From CAIMZW01 sp037135095 (GTDB lineage Bacteria > Actinomycetota > Actinomycetes > Nanopelagicales > Nanopelagicaceae): a stretch of DNA of 64,000 nucleotides. Shown here piece by piece: positions 17,005 through 25,668 of the stretch. Under the pieces are notes generated by a model. The model searched no databases. It was not told the DNA's origin and saw nothing but the letters and a program-made list of their open reading frames with translations. The stretch lies in assembly GCA_037135095.1 (NCBI GenBank), contig JBAXKZ010000002.1, forward strand, positions 36,693-100,692, written 5' to 3'. Every line of letters starts with the position of its first letter. Positions within the stretch are counted from its first letter, which is position 1. The position numbers and the translations under genes were made by a program.

Positions 17005-17268
17005 ATGAAATCCTTTGAGTCCCTCTGGTCGGAGCTAGCCAGCATCGCGCAACTTCGGCCAGAGGGATCAGGGACGGTAAAAGAACTAGATTCCGGTATC
17101 CATTCGATTGGCAAAAAGATTGTGGAAGAAGCAGCCGAAGTTTGGATGGCAGCTGAGTACCAATCCGATGCCGATCTAGCCCTGGAAATTAGTCAGCTCC
17201 TGTATCACTTGCAGGTTATGGCTCTTGCTCGAGGTATCGCCCTCGAGGATATCTACCGGAACCTTTAA
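17005..17268 (+). CDS. hisE: Phosphoribosyl-ATP pyrophosphatase
   Basis: Second step of histidine synthesis: removes pyrophosphate from phosphoribosyl-ATP. The 87-residue all-alpha protein has the MazG-like motif KKIVEEAAEVWMAA with its metal-binding glutamates, and EISQLLYHLQVMAL. It is a stand-alone HisE, as usual in actinobacteria, and lies 14 bp before hisG. Confidence 0.96.
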   Translation: MKSFESLWSELASIAQLRPEGSGTVKELDSGIHSIGKKIVEEAAEVWMAAEYQSDADLALEISQLLYHLQVMALARGIALEDIYRNL

Positions 17269-17282
17269 CCTTAGGGAGCAAC

Positions 17283-18131
17283 ATGTCACTTCGAATTGCA
17301 GTCCCAAATAAGGGCTCACTCTCAGACTCTTCAGCCCTGATGCTGAAAGAGGCGGGTTATCGCCAACGGACCGATCCTCGCGATCTTAACTTCTACGATC
17401 CCGAGAATGACATCGAGTTTTACTACCTTCGTCCGCGCGACATCGCAATTTATGTTGGCTCTGGTGATCTAGAAGGTGGTTTAACTGGACGCGATCTTTT
17501 GATCGACAGTGGCGCCAGCGCTGACGAAATTTTGTCGCTAGATTTTGGCCACAGCACCTTTCGCTTCGCAGCGCCGGAGAGCGTCGAGATCTCCGAAGAT
17601 CAATTGGGTGGCAAACGAATCGCCACTGCTTATCCAGGGTTATTAGAAAAGTATCTTCGCGAACGTTCATTAACCGCCGAAATCGTAAGACTTGACGGCG
17701 CAGTTGAGAGTTCGGTTCGTCTAGGAGTTGCAGATGTCATCGCTGATGTAGTTTCAACTGGTGGCACTTTGCGACAGGCCGGTTTGAAGATATTTGGCAA
17801 TCCCTTACTAGCTAGTGAAGCGGTAATGATCGAAAGATCAGGTGCCACAAGATCTGCTGCTTTGGAAACCTTGGTTCGGCGCCTAAACGGAGTAGTGATC
17901 GCTCGTCAATATGTTTTGGTTGATTACGATGTGCAAACCTCGTTGCTCGAAGCAGCCTGTGCTATGACTCCAGGAATTGAATCGCCAACAATCTCACCAC
18001 TTCAGAAGGCTGGTTGGAGCGCAGTGCGAGCGATGGTGAAACGCAAAGAGGTAAATCGCATTATGGATGAGCTTTGGAGCATTGGTGCGCGCGGAATATT
18101 GGTAACTGATATCCACGCTTGCCGGCTCTGA
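17283..18131 (+). CDS. hisG: ATP phosphoribosyltransferase, long form
   Basis: First step of histidine synthesis, condensing ATP with PRPP. The 282-residue length and a C-terminal domain of about 75 residues (from PTISPLQKAGW) indicate the long, HisZ-independent and usually histidine-inhibited form. Motifs: RIAVPNKGSLSD at the N terminus and the PRPP loop DVIADVVSTGGTLRQAGL near 148-165. The start has a good AGGGAG Shine-Dalgarno. Confidence 0.97.
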   Translation: MSLRIAVPNKGSLSDSSALMLKEAGYRQRTDPRDLNFYDPENDIEFYYLRPRDIAIYVGSGDLEGGLTGRDLLIDSGASADEILSLDFGHSTFRFAAPESVEISEDQLGGKRIATAYPGLLEKYLRERSLTAEIVRLDGAVESSVRLGVADVIADVVSTGGTLRQAGLKIFGNPLLASEAVMIERSGATRSAALETLVRRLNGVVIARQYVLVDYDVQTSLLEAACAMTPGIESPTISPLQKAGWSAVRAMVKRKEVNRIMDELWSIGARGILVTDIHACRL

Positions 18132-18135
18132 GCCA

Positions 18136-19362
18136 CTAATTTTTAGATTTCTCGGCACTTTCAATTTCGTCGCGAGTTATCCCCATCAAGTAGAGAACTG
18201 AATCTAAGTAGGGACTGGTTAGGGAACTGTCCGCGGCCGCTCGGACAGCGGGCTTGGCATTAAAGGCGATACCTAACCCGGCAGCTTCGATCATATCTAG
18301 ATCGTTGGCACCATCACCGATCGCGATAGTTTGCGAAAGTTCCACTTTCTCTTGGAGTGCAAACTCCTTAAGAGCCGCAGCTTTTGCCGCCCGATCGATA
18401 ATTGGACCAACTACTGCGCCAGTGAGAACGCCATTTCTAACTTCTAAGGTGTTGGCGCGATAGAAGTCGACCTGTAATTCTGTTAGTAACGGTTCTATTA
18501 CGTTAAGAAAACCGCCAGAAACTACACCCACCTTGTGCCCTAGGGCGTGCAGCGTCCTGATTAGGGTCCTCGCACCAGCTGACAATTTAATTTCTGCGCC
18601 AACCTCTGCGATTGCACTTTCGGATAGGCCAGCCAGAAGCTTTACGCGAGCCGATAGCGAGGCAGAAAAATCCAAATTACCAGCCATGGCGGCAGCGGTA
18701 ATAGCAGCGACTTGATCACCGACGCCAGCTTTTTCAGCTAGCAAGTCAATAACCTCTTGCTGAATCAAGGTGGAATCCATATCCAGAAGAACGACTCTCT
18801 TAGCCCGGCGAGTGAGTCCGCCCTCTTCTACTGCCAAATCGACAGCGTTTGAAATCGCAACGCTTGCCAATTCCTTTCGCAATCGTGCGAGGGTTTCAGC
18901 TTCATCGACCAAGATGGAAAGGTCGAATTCAATGGCGGTTAAAGGTTTGGCTGCAGTGCGACGGATTCGATCAATATTTCCACCGGCGTGCGCGATCGCG
19001 CCGGCTACCGCACTTACCGCTGCTGGTTCTAATTTTTCGGATAAGAGCACAACGTGCAATAACCGCGAATTCGGCGAAATCTTAGGGAGCGCCAAATCAA
19101 GGTAATCAATCGCAAAATCCAACTCTAATTTTGCCGCCAGTGACGTTAGGTCTGCTTCGATGGCGCTTGCATGTGCCGGATCTAACCTAATCAATGTCGT
19201 GAGGATTAAACGACCTCTGATAACCACCTGCTCGAGATCAAGAACAACCACGCTAAAGGGCGATAGGGTTTCGAATAGGGCGCTGGTTACCCCTGGGGCA
19301 TCGCTTCCAGATAGCAAAATAAGGCCGGTAAATGATGATTTTAAAGTTTCAGGTGAGTTCAC
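18136..19362 (-). CDS. serB: Phosphoserine phosphatase with N-terminal ACT-like region
   Basis: Makes L-serine from phosphoserine. The 408-residue protein has about 180 N-terminal residues of tandem ACT-like fold, as in mycobacterial SerB2, then a HAD domain with nucleophile Asp194 and acid Asp196 in LLDMDSTLIQQEV, GVVSGGF and IGDGANDLDMIEAAG. The start is GTG 19362, with TAATCT exactly 6 nt upstream. It converges on hisG with a 4-bp gap. The long N terminus suggests amino-acid feedback control. Confidence 0.95.
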   Translation of the reverse strand: MNSPETLKSSFTGLILLSGSDAPGVTSALFETLSPFSVVVLDLEQVVIRGRLILTTLIRLDPAHASAIEADLTSLAAKLELDFAIDYLDLALPKISPNSRLLHVVLLSEKLEPAAVSAVAGAIAHAGGNIDRIRRTAAKPLTAIEFDLSILVDEAETLARLRKELASVAISNAVDLAVEEGGLTRRAKRVVLLDMDSTLIQQEVIDLLAEKAGVGDQVAAITAAAMAGNLDFSASLSARVKLLAGLSESAIAEVGAEIKLSAGARTLIRTLHALGHKVGVVSGGFLNVIEPLLTELQVDFYRANTLEVRNGVLTGAVVGPIIDRAAKAAALKEFALQEKVELSQTIAIGDGANDLDMIEAAGLGIAFNAKPAVRAAADSSLTSPYLDSVLYLMGITRDEIESAEKSKN

Positions 19363-19368
19363 TGCCTC

Positions 19369-19374
19369 AGATTA
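19369..19374 (-). promoter_or_regulatory. -10 element TAATCT, leaderless-type promoter of serB
   Basis: On the minus strand TAATCT lies exactly 6 nt before GTG 19362. It sits in the 49-bp divergent gap shared with the ABC ATPase gene. No Shine-Dalgarno is present. Confidence 0.6.
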
Positions 19375-19411
19375 TCGTCTCGGGCTTAAGTGACGGGTAT
19401 CTTTCACCTCT

Positions 19412-20194
19412 ATGAGAACCGTTATCTCGCTAAATCAGGTCTGCGTCGTTCGAGATGGCAAATCTATTTTGGGACCAATTGATTGGCAACTACTTGAAGG
19501 TGAGCGCTGGGTGGTTCTCGGTGCAAATGGCGCCGGAAAATCCACCCTTTTTCATCTCTTAGCGACCATGAACCACGCTACTTCGGGCACGGTGGTGATT
19601 TTGGAAGAACAGCTTGGCAAGTGCGATATTTTTGAGTTACGCCCCAGGATTGGGTTGGTAACAAATAACCTTTTAGATCTGATTCCATACGACGAGACGG
19701 TAATGGACTCAGTGCTAACCGCTGCATATGCCGTTCTGGGGCGCTGGAATGAGAGTTACGACCTCTGGGATGAGTCCCGGGCGATGGCTCTGCTCACCAC
19801 ATTAGGCGTTCGCTCGCTTGGGGATCGGCTATTTGGAACTCTGAGCGAGGGAGAGAAGAAGCGGGTACTCATTGCTCGAGCGATGATGAGTGACCCTGAA
19901 ATTTTGCTCCTTGATGAACCTGCCGCAGGGCTAGATTTAGGTGGTCGAGAAGATCTTTTGAAACGCTTAGATCTCTTGGCCGGCGACCCGAAGTCTCCCG
20001 CAACAGTAATCATTACTCATCACATCGAAGAAATTCCGTTAGGAACGACCCACGCACTTTTGCTCAATCATGGTGAGATAGTCGCCTCTGGCCCGATAGC
20101 GGAGGTCATCACAGCCCCTAATCTTTCGTTGGCCTATGGATTGCCGGTTTCTCTTACTGTCGATGGTGGTCGATACTTCGCTAAAGCTGAATAA
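19412..20194 (+). CDS. Orphan ABC transporter-type ATPase
   Basis: ATP-binding cassette protein of 260 residues with Walker A GANGAGKST at 37-45, a signature LSEGEKKRV, Walker B ILLLDEPAAGLDL and switch histidine in IITHHIEEIP. No membrane or binding-protein gene is nearby, so it may work with distant partners or in a non-transport role. ModF/iron-type ATPases look similar; no substrate can be given. Divergent from serB; ung follows 2 bp after. A TATCTT hexamer lies 8 nt upstream of the ATG. Confidence 0.85.
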   Translation: MRTVISLNQVCVVRDGKSILGPIDWQLLEGERWVVLGANGAGKSTLFHLLATMNHATSGTVVILEEQLGKCDIFELRPRIGLVTNNLLDLIPYDETVMDSVLTAAYAVLGRWNESYDLWDESRAMALLTTLGVRSLGDRLFGTLSEGEKKRVLIARAMMSDPEILLLDEPAAGLDLGGREDLLKRLDLLAGDPKSPATVIITHHIEEIPLGTTHALLLNHGEIVASGPIAEVITAPNLSLAYGLPVSLTVDGGRYFAKAE

Positions 20195-20196
20195 TT

Positions 20197-20841
20197 TTGG
20201 CAACGCTATTCCAGACTCTGCCCGTGGGCTGGCTCGATGTTTTATCGGCCGTGAAGTCAAATATCGACGAATTAGAGCAAGAGTATCTATCGGGATTTGA
20301 TTTTATACCGGCTCACCATCAGGTTTTCCGTGCCCTTCCGCCGGATCCGAGTGCCGCCAAGGTCTTGATAATTGGCCAAGATCCTTATCCCAATCCATCC
20401 AATGCGATGGGTTTAGCATTTTCGTACCCGGCAAATCAACAACTACCAGCCTCGTTGCGAAATATATTTCAGGAACTCCACTCTGACTTAAATCAACCGT
20501 TGCGGGTTGATGGCAACCTTTCCGATTGGCAGGAGCAGGGAGTAGTTTTATTAAATCGAGTTCTTACGACCAGTCCTGGAATAAGCAATGCTCATCAGAA
20601 GATTGGCTGGCAGAAAATCACAGAGTCAATTTGCATTGCGATGGCCGCCCACGGAACGCTCGCAATTCTTTGGGGCCGAGCCGCACAGGAACTTGCGCCA
20701 CTCTTTGATCAAGCTGATATAAAAATGTCAGCACATCCAAGTCCGCTCTCTGCTTATCGTGGTTTCTTTGGAAGTCGCCCATTCAGTTTCATCAATGCGC
20801 GATTGCAAGATAAAGGTCAAACTCAGATCGATTGGGGGTGA
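20197..20841 (+). CDS. ung: Uracil-DNA glycosylase, family 1
   Basis: Excises uracil from DNA to start base-excision repair. The 214 residues contain the water-activating motif GQDPYPNP with catalytic Asp62; many homologues have histidine after the tyrosine, but proline is typical of actinobacteria. The C-terminal loop HPSPLSAYRGFFGSRPFS holds the second catalytic residue. It starts at TTG 20197, 2 bp after the ABC gene, with no Shine-Dalgarno, so coupling is likely. Converges on the next gene with a 3-bp gap. Confidence 0.96.
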   Translation: MATLFQTLPVGWLDVLSAVKSNIDELEQEYLSGFDFIPAHHQVFRALPPDPSAAKVLIIGQDPYPNPSNAMGLAFSYPANQQLPASLRNIFQELHSDLNQPLRVDGNLSDWQEQGVVLLNRVLTTSPGISNAHQKIGWQKITESICIAMAAHGTLAILWGRAAQELAPLFDQADIKMSAHPSPLSAYRGFFGSRPFSFINARLQDKGQTQIDWG

Positions 20842-20844
20842 GCC

Positions 20845-21531
20845 TTAACGCTTTGGTGCTACTCGATGAACCAAGTTCAAGGCTACTGCGATCGAATTCC
20901 CAATCAGTAGCGCAAAAAGTGCCGTTCCGATTCCGATGCGACCTCCAAGCGCAGCTCCGATCGCCAATGCGCAGATCTCTATCACTAATCGAACTCGTCC
21001 GATGCGAATCCCTGACCATTTGTGTAGCGCCGTCATTAATCCATCACGAGGACCGGGGCCTAAGCCGCACGTGATGTAAAAGCCGGTCCCGATGCCAACT
21101 AAACCAATTCCAAGAAATACATAGGCTAGTTGCGCGGGTAAATTTGAATCGACGGAAGGAAAGATATAGAGACCTAACTGGATGGCGGCGGCAATAACCA
21201 CGAGATTTGCAATAGTTCCGAATCCCGGGCGCTGTTTGAGCGGAATCCAAAGTAGTAGAACGACGCCGCTAATTAGGAAGGTTGACTCTCCGATTGAAAG
21301 TGGCGAATGTTTTGCTAATCCTTGCGCCAAGACCGACCAAGGTGCATTCCCAATGTGCGATTGAATCAAAAGTGAGTCGCCTAAGCCGAAGATGAAGAGG
21401 CCGAACATTAAGACGCTAAAGCGAAGGGGAGTTAGAGACCACTTGCTGTCGGCCGTCCACGGTGTTCTTGGGATGGTCCGGGCAGGCTTTAGAATTTTGC
21501 CTAGTTTTTCTAACGACTCGTTAAATGACAC
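20845..21531 (-). CDS. YczE/YitT-type integral membrane protein
   Basis: Predicted five- or six-span membrane protein of 228 residues with a basic cytoplasmic N terminus of about 30 residues. The conserved stretch CGLGPGPRDGLMTALH and the early GDSLLIQSHIGNAPWSVL match the YczE family, whose function is unknown. Start GTG 21531 has TAGACT 6 nt upstream. No neighbour hints at a role. Membrane location is clear; function is not. Confidence 0.8.
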   Translation of the reverse strand: MSFNESLEKLGKILKPARTIPRTPWTADSKWSLTPLRFSVLMFGLFIFGLGDSLLIQSHIGNAPWSVLAQGLAKHSPLSIGESTFLISGVVLLLWIPLKQRPGFGTIANLVVIAAAIQLGLYIFPSVDSNLPAQLAYVFLGIGLVGIGTGFYITCGLGPGPRDGLMTALHKWSGIRIGRVRLVIEICALAIGAALGGRIGIGTALFALLIGNSIAVALNLVHRVAPKR

Positions 21532-21537
21532 TGTTAG

Positions 21538-21543
21538 AGTCTA
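21538..21543 (-). promoter_or_regulatory. -10 element TAGACT, leaderless-type promoter of YczE-like gene
   Basis: Minus-strand TAGACT lies exactly 6 nt before GTG 21531. It sits in the divergent gap with the DUF554 gene and no Shine-Dalgarno is seen. Confidence 0.55.
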
Positions 21544-21597
21544 ACCATTGGCCACACGGCATTTTCACTGGATTTAAGTTGATTGGATTAGTTCGCT

Positions 21598-22332
21598 ATG
21601 TTCGTTGGCTTCGGCACGGTCATAAACGTTACCGCCATTGTCATTGGCTCTGGAGTTGGTGTGGTAACTGGCGCCAAATTGAAGGAAGCTACTAAAGATC
21701 TGATAACTGATGTTCTGGGCTTTATCACCTTATTAGCGGCCGGAGATGCCCTCATCTCACTATGGCACCCAAATTTCTCGGTAGCGATGCCCAAAGGTTG
21801 GACGTTGCTAACGGTCCTGGCGGCATTGATTATTGGCGCACTTTTAGGATCGGCGCTTAATCTAGAAGTTAAATTGGAGCGTTTTGGGGTTGTACTTAAG
21901 AATCGCCTTAACAAATCTGGCAAGGGACATTTTGTTACTGGATTTGTCTCTGCCTCGTTGCTCTTCGCAATCGGACCGCTGGCAATATTAGGTTCGATCT
22001 CCGATGGTATGGGCAATGGGACACAGCAGTTGGTGCTTAAGAGCACTTTGGATTTCTTTACCTCGATTGCCTTTGCTTCGAGTCTGGGTTGGGGCGTTGC
22101 AGCTTCCGCAATACCAGTAGGGATTTACCAGTTTATTTGGACCGGAATTGGATTTGGTTTGGGGGGAATTTTAACTGCTTACCAAATTGATGCTATGACC
22201 GCTACTGGTGGCGTGCTGTTGCTAGGAATTTCATTCCGGTTACTAAAAATAAAGCAAGTAGCCGTTGGAAATCTGCTACCTGCTCTATTTTTGGCGCCAA
22301 TAATTGCGCTAATCGCTCACGCGTTTCGCTAG
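21598..22332 (+). CDS. DUF554 family membrane protein
   Basis: A 244-residue hydrophobic protein with about seven transmembrane stretches. The N-terminal pattern GFGTVINVTAIVIGSGVGVV and the later FVSASLLFAIGPLAILGSISDG are characteristic of DUF554 proteins, possible transporters of unknown substrate. It lies between a divergent and a convergent neighbour and so is probably a single-gene unit. No function can be assigned. Confidence 0.82.
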   Translation: MFVGFGTVINVTAIVIGSGVGVVTGAKLKEATKDLITDVLGFITLLAAGDALISLWHPNFSVAMPKGWTLLTVLAALIIGALLGSALNLEVKLERFGVVLKNRLNKSGKGHFVTGFVSASLLFAIGPLAILGSISDGMGNGTQQLVLKSTLDFFTSIAFASSLGWGVAASAIPVGIYQFIWTGIGFGLGGILTAYQIDAMTATGGVLLLGISFRLLKIKQVAVGNLLPALFLAPIIALIAHAFR

Positions 22333-22353
22333 CTAGGTATTTGTTGTCGGGTA

Positions 22354-23397
22354 CTAGAAGGTGCTGGCATCAATCACAAAACGATACTTAACATCGCTCG
22401 CGACGGTTCGTTCATAAGCCTCGTTGATGTAGTCCGCCTTGATTACTTCGACCTCGCTCAAAATATTGTGGCGACCGCAGAAGTCGATCATCTCTTGCAG
22501 TTCTGGCATACCGCCAATCATTGATCCCGCGAGTGAGCGACGCTTGCTAAGTAGAGTTCCAGCGCCGACCGAATAAGGTTTGCCTGGCAAACCAATGACC
22601 ACAAGCGTGGCGTCAATCTTCAAAAGTCGTAGGTACTCCTCAAGATTCAGATCGGCCGAAACAGTATTAAGAATCAAGTCAAAATTAGCGGGAAGTGCGG
22701 CAAGGGTTGTTGGATCATTGGTAACGACAAAATCGTCAGCTCCCATATTGCGAGCATCGCTCTCCTTAGAAGGAGAGTGTGAAAATACAGTTGTGTGAGC
22801 CCCAAGTGCCTTTGCAAACTTCAACCCCATGTGTCCAAGTCCACCTAACCCGATGATTCCAACTTTCTTTCCAGGGCCTGCCTGCCAATGCTTTAACGGT
22901 GAATAGAGTGTGATTCCGGCGCACATCAGGGGAGCAACGCCCGTTAGATCCAGGTTCGCGGGAACTTTCACCGCGTAATTGGCATCGACAACGAACTTGT
23001 TCGAATACCCACCATATGCGACTGTGGTGCCATCCCGCTCATAGCCGTTGTATGTGCCGGTCATTCCGTTAGCGCAATAGTTTTGCAGTCCGCGCGAGCA
23101 TTCTTCGCATTCGCCGCAGGAATCAACAAAAACACCGACTCCTACCAAATCTCCGATCTGGAATTTTGTTACTGCTGACCCGATTGAAGTAACAGTTCCG
23201 ACGATTTCATGTCCTGGCACCATTGGAAAGATCGAGGGACCCCACTCTTCGCGAACTTGGTGAATATCGGAGTGACAGATGCCGGCATAGGCGATATCGA
23301 AGGCGACATCATTCGAACGCAACTCTCGACGATCGAATTCAAAAGCGGTCAGAGGTGCACTCTTTGCGGTAGCGGCATAGCCACGGGTTTTCATCAT
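22354..23397 (-). CDS. Zinc-dependent NADP alcohol dehydrogenase, YahK-like
   Basis: Likely NADPH-dependent aldehyde reductase of the cinnamyl-alcohol-dehydrogenase group. In 347 residues it shows catalytic zinc ligands in GICHSDIHQVREEW and GHEIVG, structural zinc cysteines in CGECEECSRGLQNYC, nucleotide-binding GIIGLGGLGHMGLKFAKALG and the C-terminal VKYRFVIDAS. The resemblance to E. coli YahK is strong by eye. Two adjacent ATGs can start it; AAAGG upstream fits either. The substrate is not predictable. Confidence 0.9.
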   Translation of the reverse strand: MMKTRGYAATAKSAPLTAFEFDRRELRSNDVAFDIAYAGICHSDIHQVREEWGPSIFPMVPGHEIVGTVTSIGSAVTKFQIGDLVGVGVFVDSCGECEECSRGLQNYCANGMTGTYNGYERDGTTVAYGGYSNKFVVDANYAVKVPANLDLTGVAPLMCAGITLYSPLKHWQAGPGKKVGIIGLGGLGHMGLKFAKALGAHTTVFSHSPSKESDARNMGADDFVVTNDPTTLAALPANFDLILNTVSADLNLEEYLRLLKIDATLVVIGLPGKPYSVGAGTLLSKRRSLAGSMIGGMPELQEMIDFCGRHNILSEVEVIKADYINEAYERTVASDVKYRFVIDASTF

Positions 23398-23457
23398 AAT
23401 TTCCTTTGCAGTTACGGATCTCGAAACGAACTATGGGCAAATTTAGAGCACTTACGA

Positions 23458-24102
23458 CTATGCGTCTTCTCGAAACGGTAGCGGCTCGAAACCGGCACTG
23501 CGTGAGGCTCGTGAAGTAACTTTTCGCATGTGATGTCTTCGACAAAGTACCTCATATGCGACTTCGGCTCCTGATGAAACATCTCCAACTACAACTTGTT
23601 CACCTTCAGTGACCATGACGCCGCCCATAGTTCTAGCATTATGAGTAGCGCGTGCCCCACACCAGCAAAGCGCCTCTACTTGAAGAGTTTGCACTCGATC
23701 TGCAAGTTCCACTAGTCGAGCTGATCCAGGAAAGAGAGCAGTGCGAAAGTCGGTCAAAATTCCAAAAGCAAAAACATCGATGCTCAAACCATCTACTATC
23801 TTGGCTAATTCTTCAATCTGCGCGGCGGTATAGAACTGAGCTTCATCACAGATGACGAAGTCGATGCGCTCACCTTGAGATAGTCTCTCGACCACATAGC
23901 GATGTAGATCGAGATCTGGATCCACCTCTATTGCGGAACTTTGCAGACCCAATCTGGAGGAGATTAGACCACGGCCGGCTCGGTCTCGGTTGGTGAAAAT
24001 AACGCCGGTGCGACCGCGACTTTGGTGGTTGTGAGCGGTTTGAAGCGCCAGTGTCGATTTTCCACTATCCATAGTTCCGCAGTAGTAGATCAATTCCGCC
24101 AT
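23458..24102 (-). CDS. tdk: Thymidine kinase, type II
   Basis: Phosphorylates thymidine for salvage. The 214-residue protein has P-loop GTMDSGKST at 9-17, the FVICDEAQF motif with the catalytic glutamate, and zinc-binding cysteines in ALCWCGARATHNAR and YEVLCRRHH. The last 25 residues form a basic tail. A weak -10 (CAGGAT) lies 6 nt upstream of ATG 24102. It is followed 60 bp downstream by the alcohol dehydrogenase on the same strand. Confidence 0.95.
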   Translation of the reverse strand: MAELIYYCGTMDSGKSTLALQTAHNHQSRGRTGVIFTNRDRAGRGLISSRLGLQSSAIEVDPDLDLHRYVVERLSQGERIDFVICDEAQFYTAAQIEELAKIVDGLSIDVFAFGILTDFRTALFPGSARLVELADRVQTLQVEALCWCGARATHNARTMGGVMVTEGEQVVVGDVSSGAEVAYEVLCRRHHMRKVTSRASRSAGFEPLPFREDA

Positions 24103-24160
24103 ATTCGCATCCTGCCATATTGCCTAAGAGATTGATTTCTACCTAGCACTTGCAAAGATC

Positions 24161-24247
24161 TGGTGTCCGAGAAGGGAGTTGAACCCTCAAGCCCTTTCGG
24201 GCACTAGCACCTCAAGCTAGCGCGTCTGCCAATTCCGCCACCCGGAC
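24161..24247 (-). tRNA. tRNA-Leu (GAG)
   Basis: On the minus strand the gene folds as a long-variable-arm tRNA: acceptor GTCCGGG pairs with CTCGGAC (one G-T), the D arm follows GGCGGAATTGGCAGACGC, the anticodon stem-loop is GCTAG-CTTGAGG-TGCTAG with anticodon GAG, there is a class II variable arm (TGCCCGAAAGGGC), and the T arm contains GGTTCAACTCC. The 3' CCA is encoded (24161-24163). A good promoter lies upstream. It reads CUU/CUC leucine codons. Confidence 0.96.
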
Positions 24248-24260
24248 ATCGCCCGCCGAA

Positions 24261-24289
24261 AAACTACGGACAAGTGCAGAGGGTATCAA
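24261..24289 (-). promoter_or_regulatory. Sigma70-type promoter of tRNA-Leu
   Basis: Minus-strand TTGATA (24284-24289) and TAGTTT (24261-24266) are separated by exactly 17 nt, with the tRNA 5' end 13 nt after the -10. This is one of the few places in the window with both boxes. Confidence 0.7.
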
Positions 24290-24348
24290 CTCTCTGGGCA
24301 AGAGGGAAAACTGGCAATTTAAGCCGCAATTTACGGCAAGATATGACT

Positions 24349-25662
24349 ATGAGCGCTATGAATTATGCCGCGGCCGAGGCCGATTGCATCCAACTATGCC
24401 AAGAAATGATTCGAATTCCGAGCGTCAACTACGGTGAAGGAAAAGGCGATGAACGGGCCATGGCTGACTATGTCGCCGCGGCACTTCGCGAAGTTGGCAT
24501 CGAAAGTGAATTGATTGTTACAGCACCGAATCGGGTGAATGTCGTTGCAAAGATCGCTGGTGCAGATCAGACCCGACCTGGCTTGGTGATTCATGGTCAC
24601 TTAGATGTCGTTCCCGCAAATGCCGATGACTGGAGCGTTGATCCATTTGGCGGCATCGTAAAGGATGGTTTTATCTGGGGACGTGGCGCCGTCGATATGA
24701 AGAATATGGATGCCATGATTTTGGCGACAGTTCGATCATGGGCCCGAACCGGTTATATCCCACCGAGAAATATTCTTTTAGTTTTCTTTGCCGATGAAGA
24801 GGCCGGAAGCGTCTATGGATCTCGATGGTTAGTAAAGCACCGGCCAGAGCTATTTGATGGTTACACCGAGGCAATATCGGAAGTTGGCGGTTTCTCCGTA
24901 ACAATTACCGGTGGGCACCGCCTTTATTTGATTGAAGGGGCCCAAAAGGGAATCCGTTGGATGAAGTTAACCGCCAAAGGCGACGCTGGTCATGGCTCCT
25001 TCATCAATCCGGCAAATGCCGTCACGAGATTGAGCGAGGCTATAGCTCGAATCGGAAACTACCAATGGCCCCAACGCGAAACTAAAATTGGCGGCATTTT
25101 CTTTCGCAAGATTGCTGAATTAACCGGCGATAAATACGAACCGCACAATGTGCGCCCATTGTTGAAACACATCGGCAGCGCCGCAAGAATGTTAGGCGCC
25201 ACAATTCAAAACACGGCCAATCCAACGATGCTCGAGGCGGGCTATAAAGCAAATGTGATCCCACAAACCGCTAGTGCGGTAGTAGATGGCCGCTTCCTTC
25301 CAGGGTTTGAAGATGAATTAGTTTCAACAATCAAAGAGCTTGCCGGTCCCGATATTGAGGTGGAGCTGCTGGTCCATGACATTGCCCTCGAAGTCGATTT
25401 CACCGGTTCCCTAGTCGATGCCATGTGTGCTGCAATTACTTCGGAAGATCCCGATGGGATTCCCGTTCCATATGTCATGAGCGGCGGAACCGACAACAAA
25501 GCGCTCTCGGATTTAGGAATCGTTGGATACGGATTCAGTCCAGTTAAGCTTCCGGAAGATGTGGATTTCTTCCCAATGTTTCACGGTATTGACGAGCGAG
25601 TGCCACTTGATGGCTTAGCCTTCGGTGTTCGAGTCTTGGATAAATTCTTAAGAAATTGTTAG
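24349..25662 (+). CDS. M20 family metallopeptidase
   Basis: Di-zinc hydrolase of the M20/ArgE-DapE-CPG2 group, about 437 residues. Metal and catalytic motifs: VIHGHLDVVPA, GRGAVDMKNMDA, FADEEAGSVYGS with the catalytic glutamate pair, SEVGG, and HGIDERV near the C terminus. A dimerisation insert runs from about 200 to 330. The substrate is unknown; a broad dipeptidase or acyl-amino-acid hydrolase is most likely. ATGs at 24343, 24349 and 24358 compete; I prefer 24349 because CAAGAT lies 6 nt upstream and no Shine-Dalgarno exists. Converges on the next gene with a 6-bp gap. Confidence 0.88.
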   Translation: MSAMNYAAAEADCIQLCQEMIRIPSVNYGEGKGDERAMADYVAAALREVGIESELIVTAPNRVNVVAKIAGADQTRPGLVIHGHLDVVPANADDWSVDPFGGIVKDGFIWGRGAVDMKNMDAMILATVRSWARTGYIPPRNILLVFFADEEAGSVYGSRWLVKHRPELFDGYTEAISEVGGFSVTITGGHRLYLIEGAQKGIRWMKLTAKGDAGHGSFINPANAVTRLSEAIARIGNYQWPQRETKIGGIFFRKIAELTGDKYEPHNVRPLLKHIGSAARMLGATIQNTANPTMLEAGYKANVIPQTASAVVDGRFLPGFEDELVSTIKELAGPDIEVELLVHDIALEVDFTGSLVDAMCAAITSEDPDGIPVPYVMSGGTDNKALSDLGIVGYGFSPVKLPEDVDFFPMFHGIDERVPLDGLAFGVRVLDKFLRNC

Positions 25663-25668
25663 CAGCTT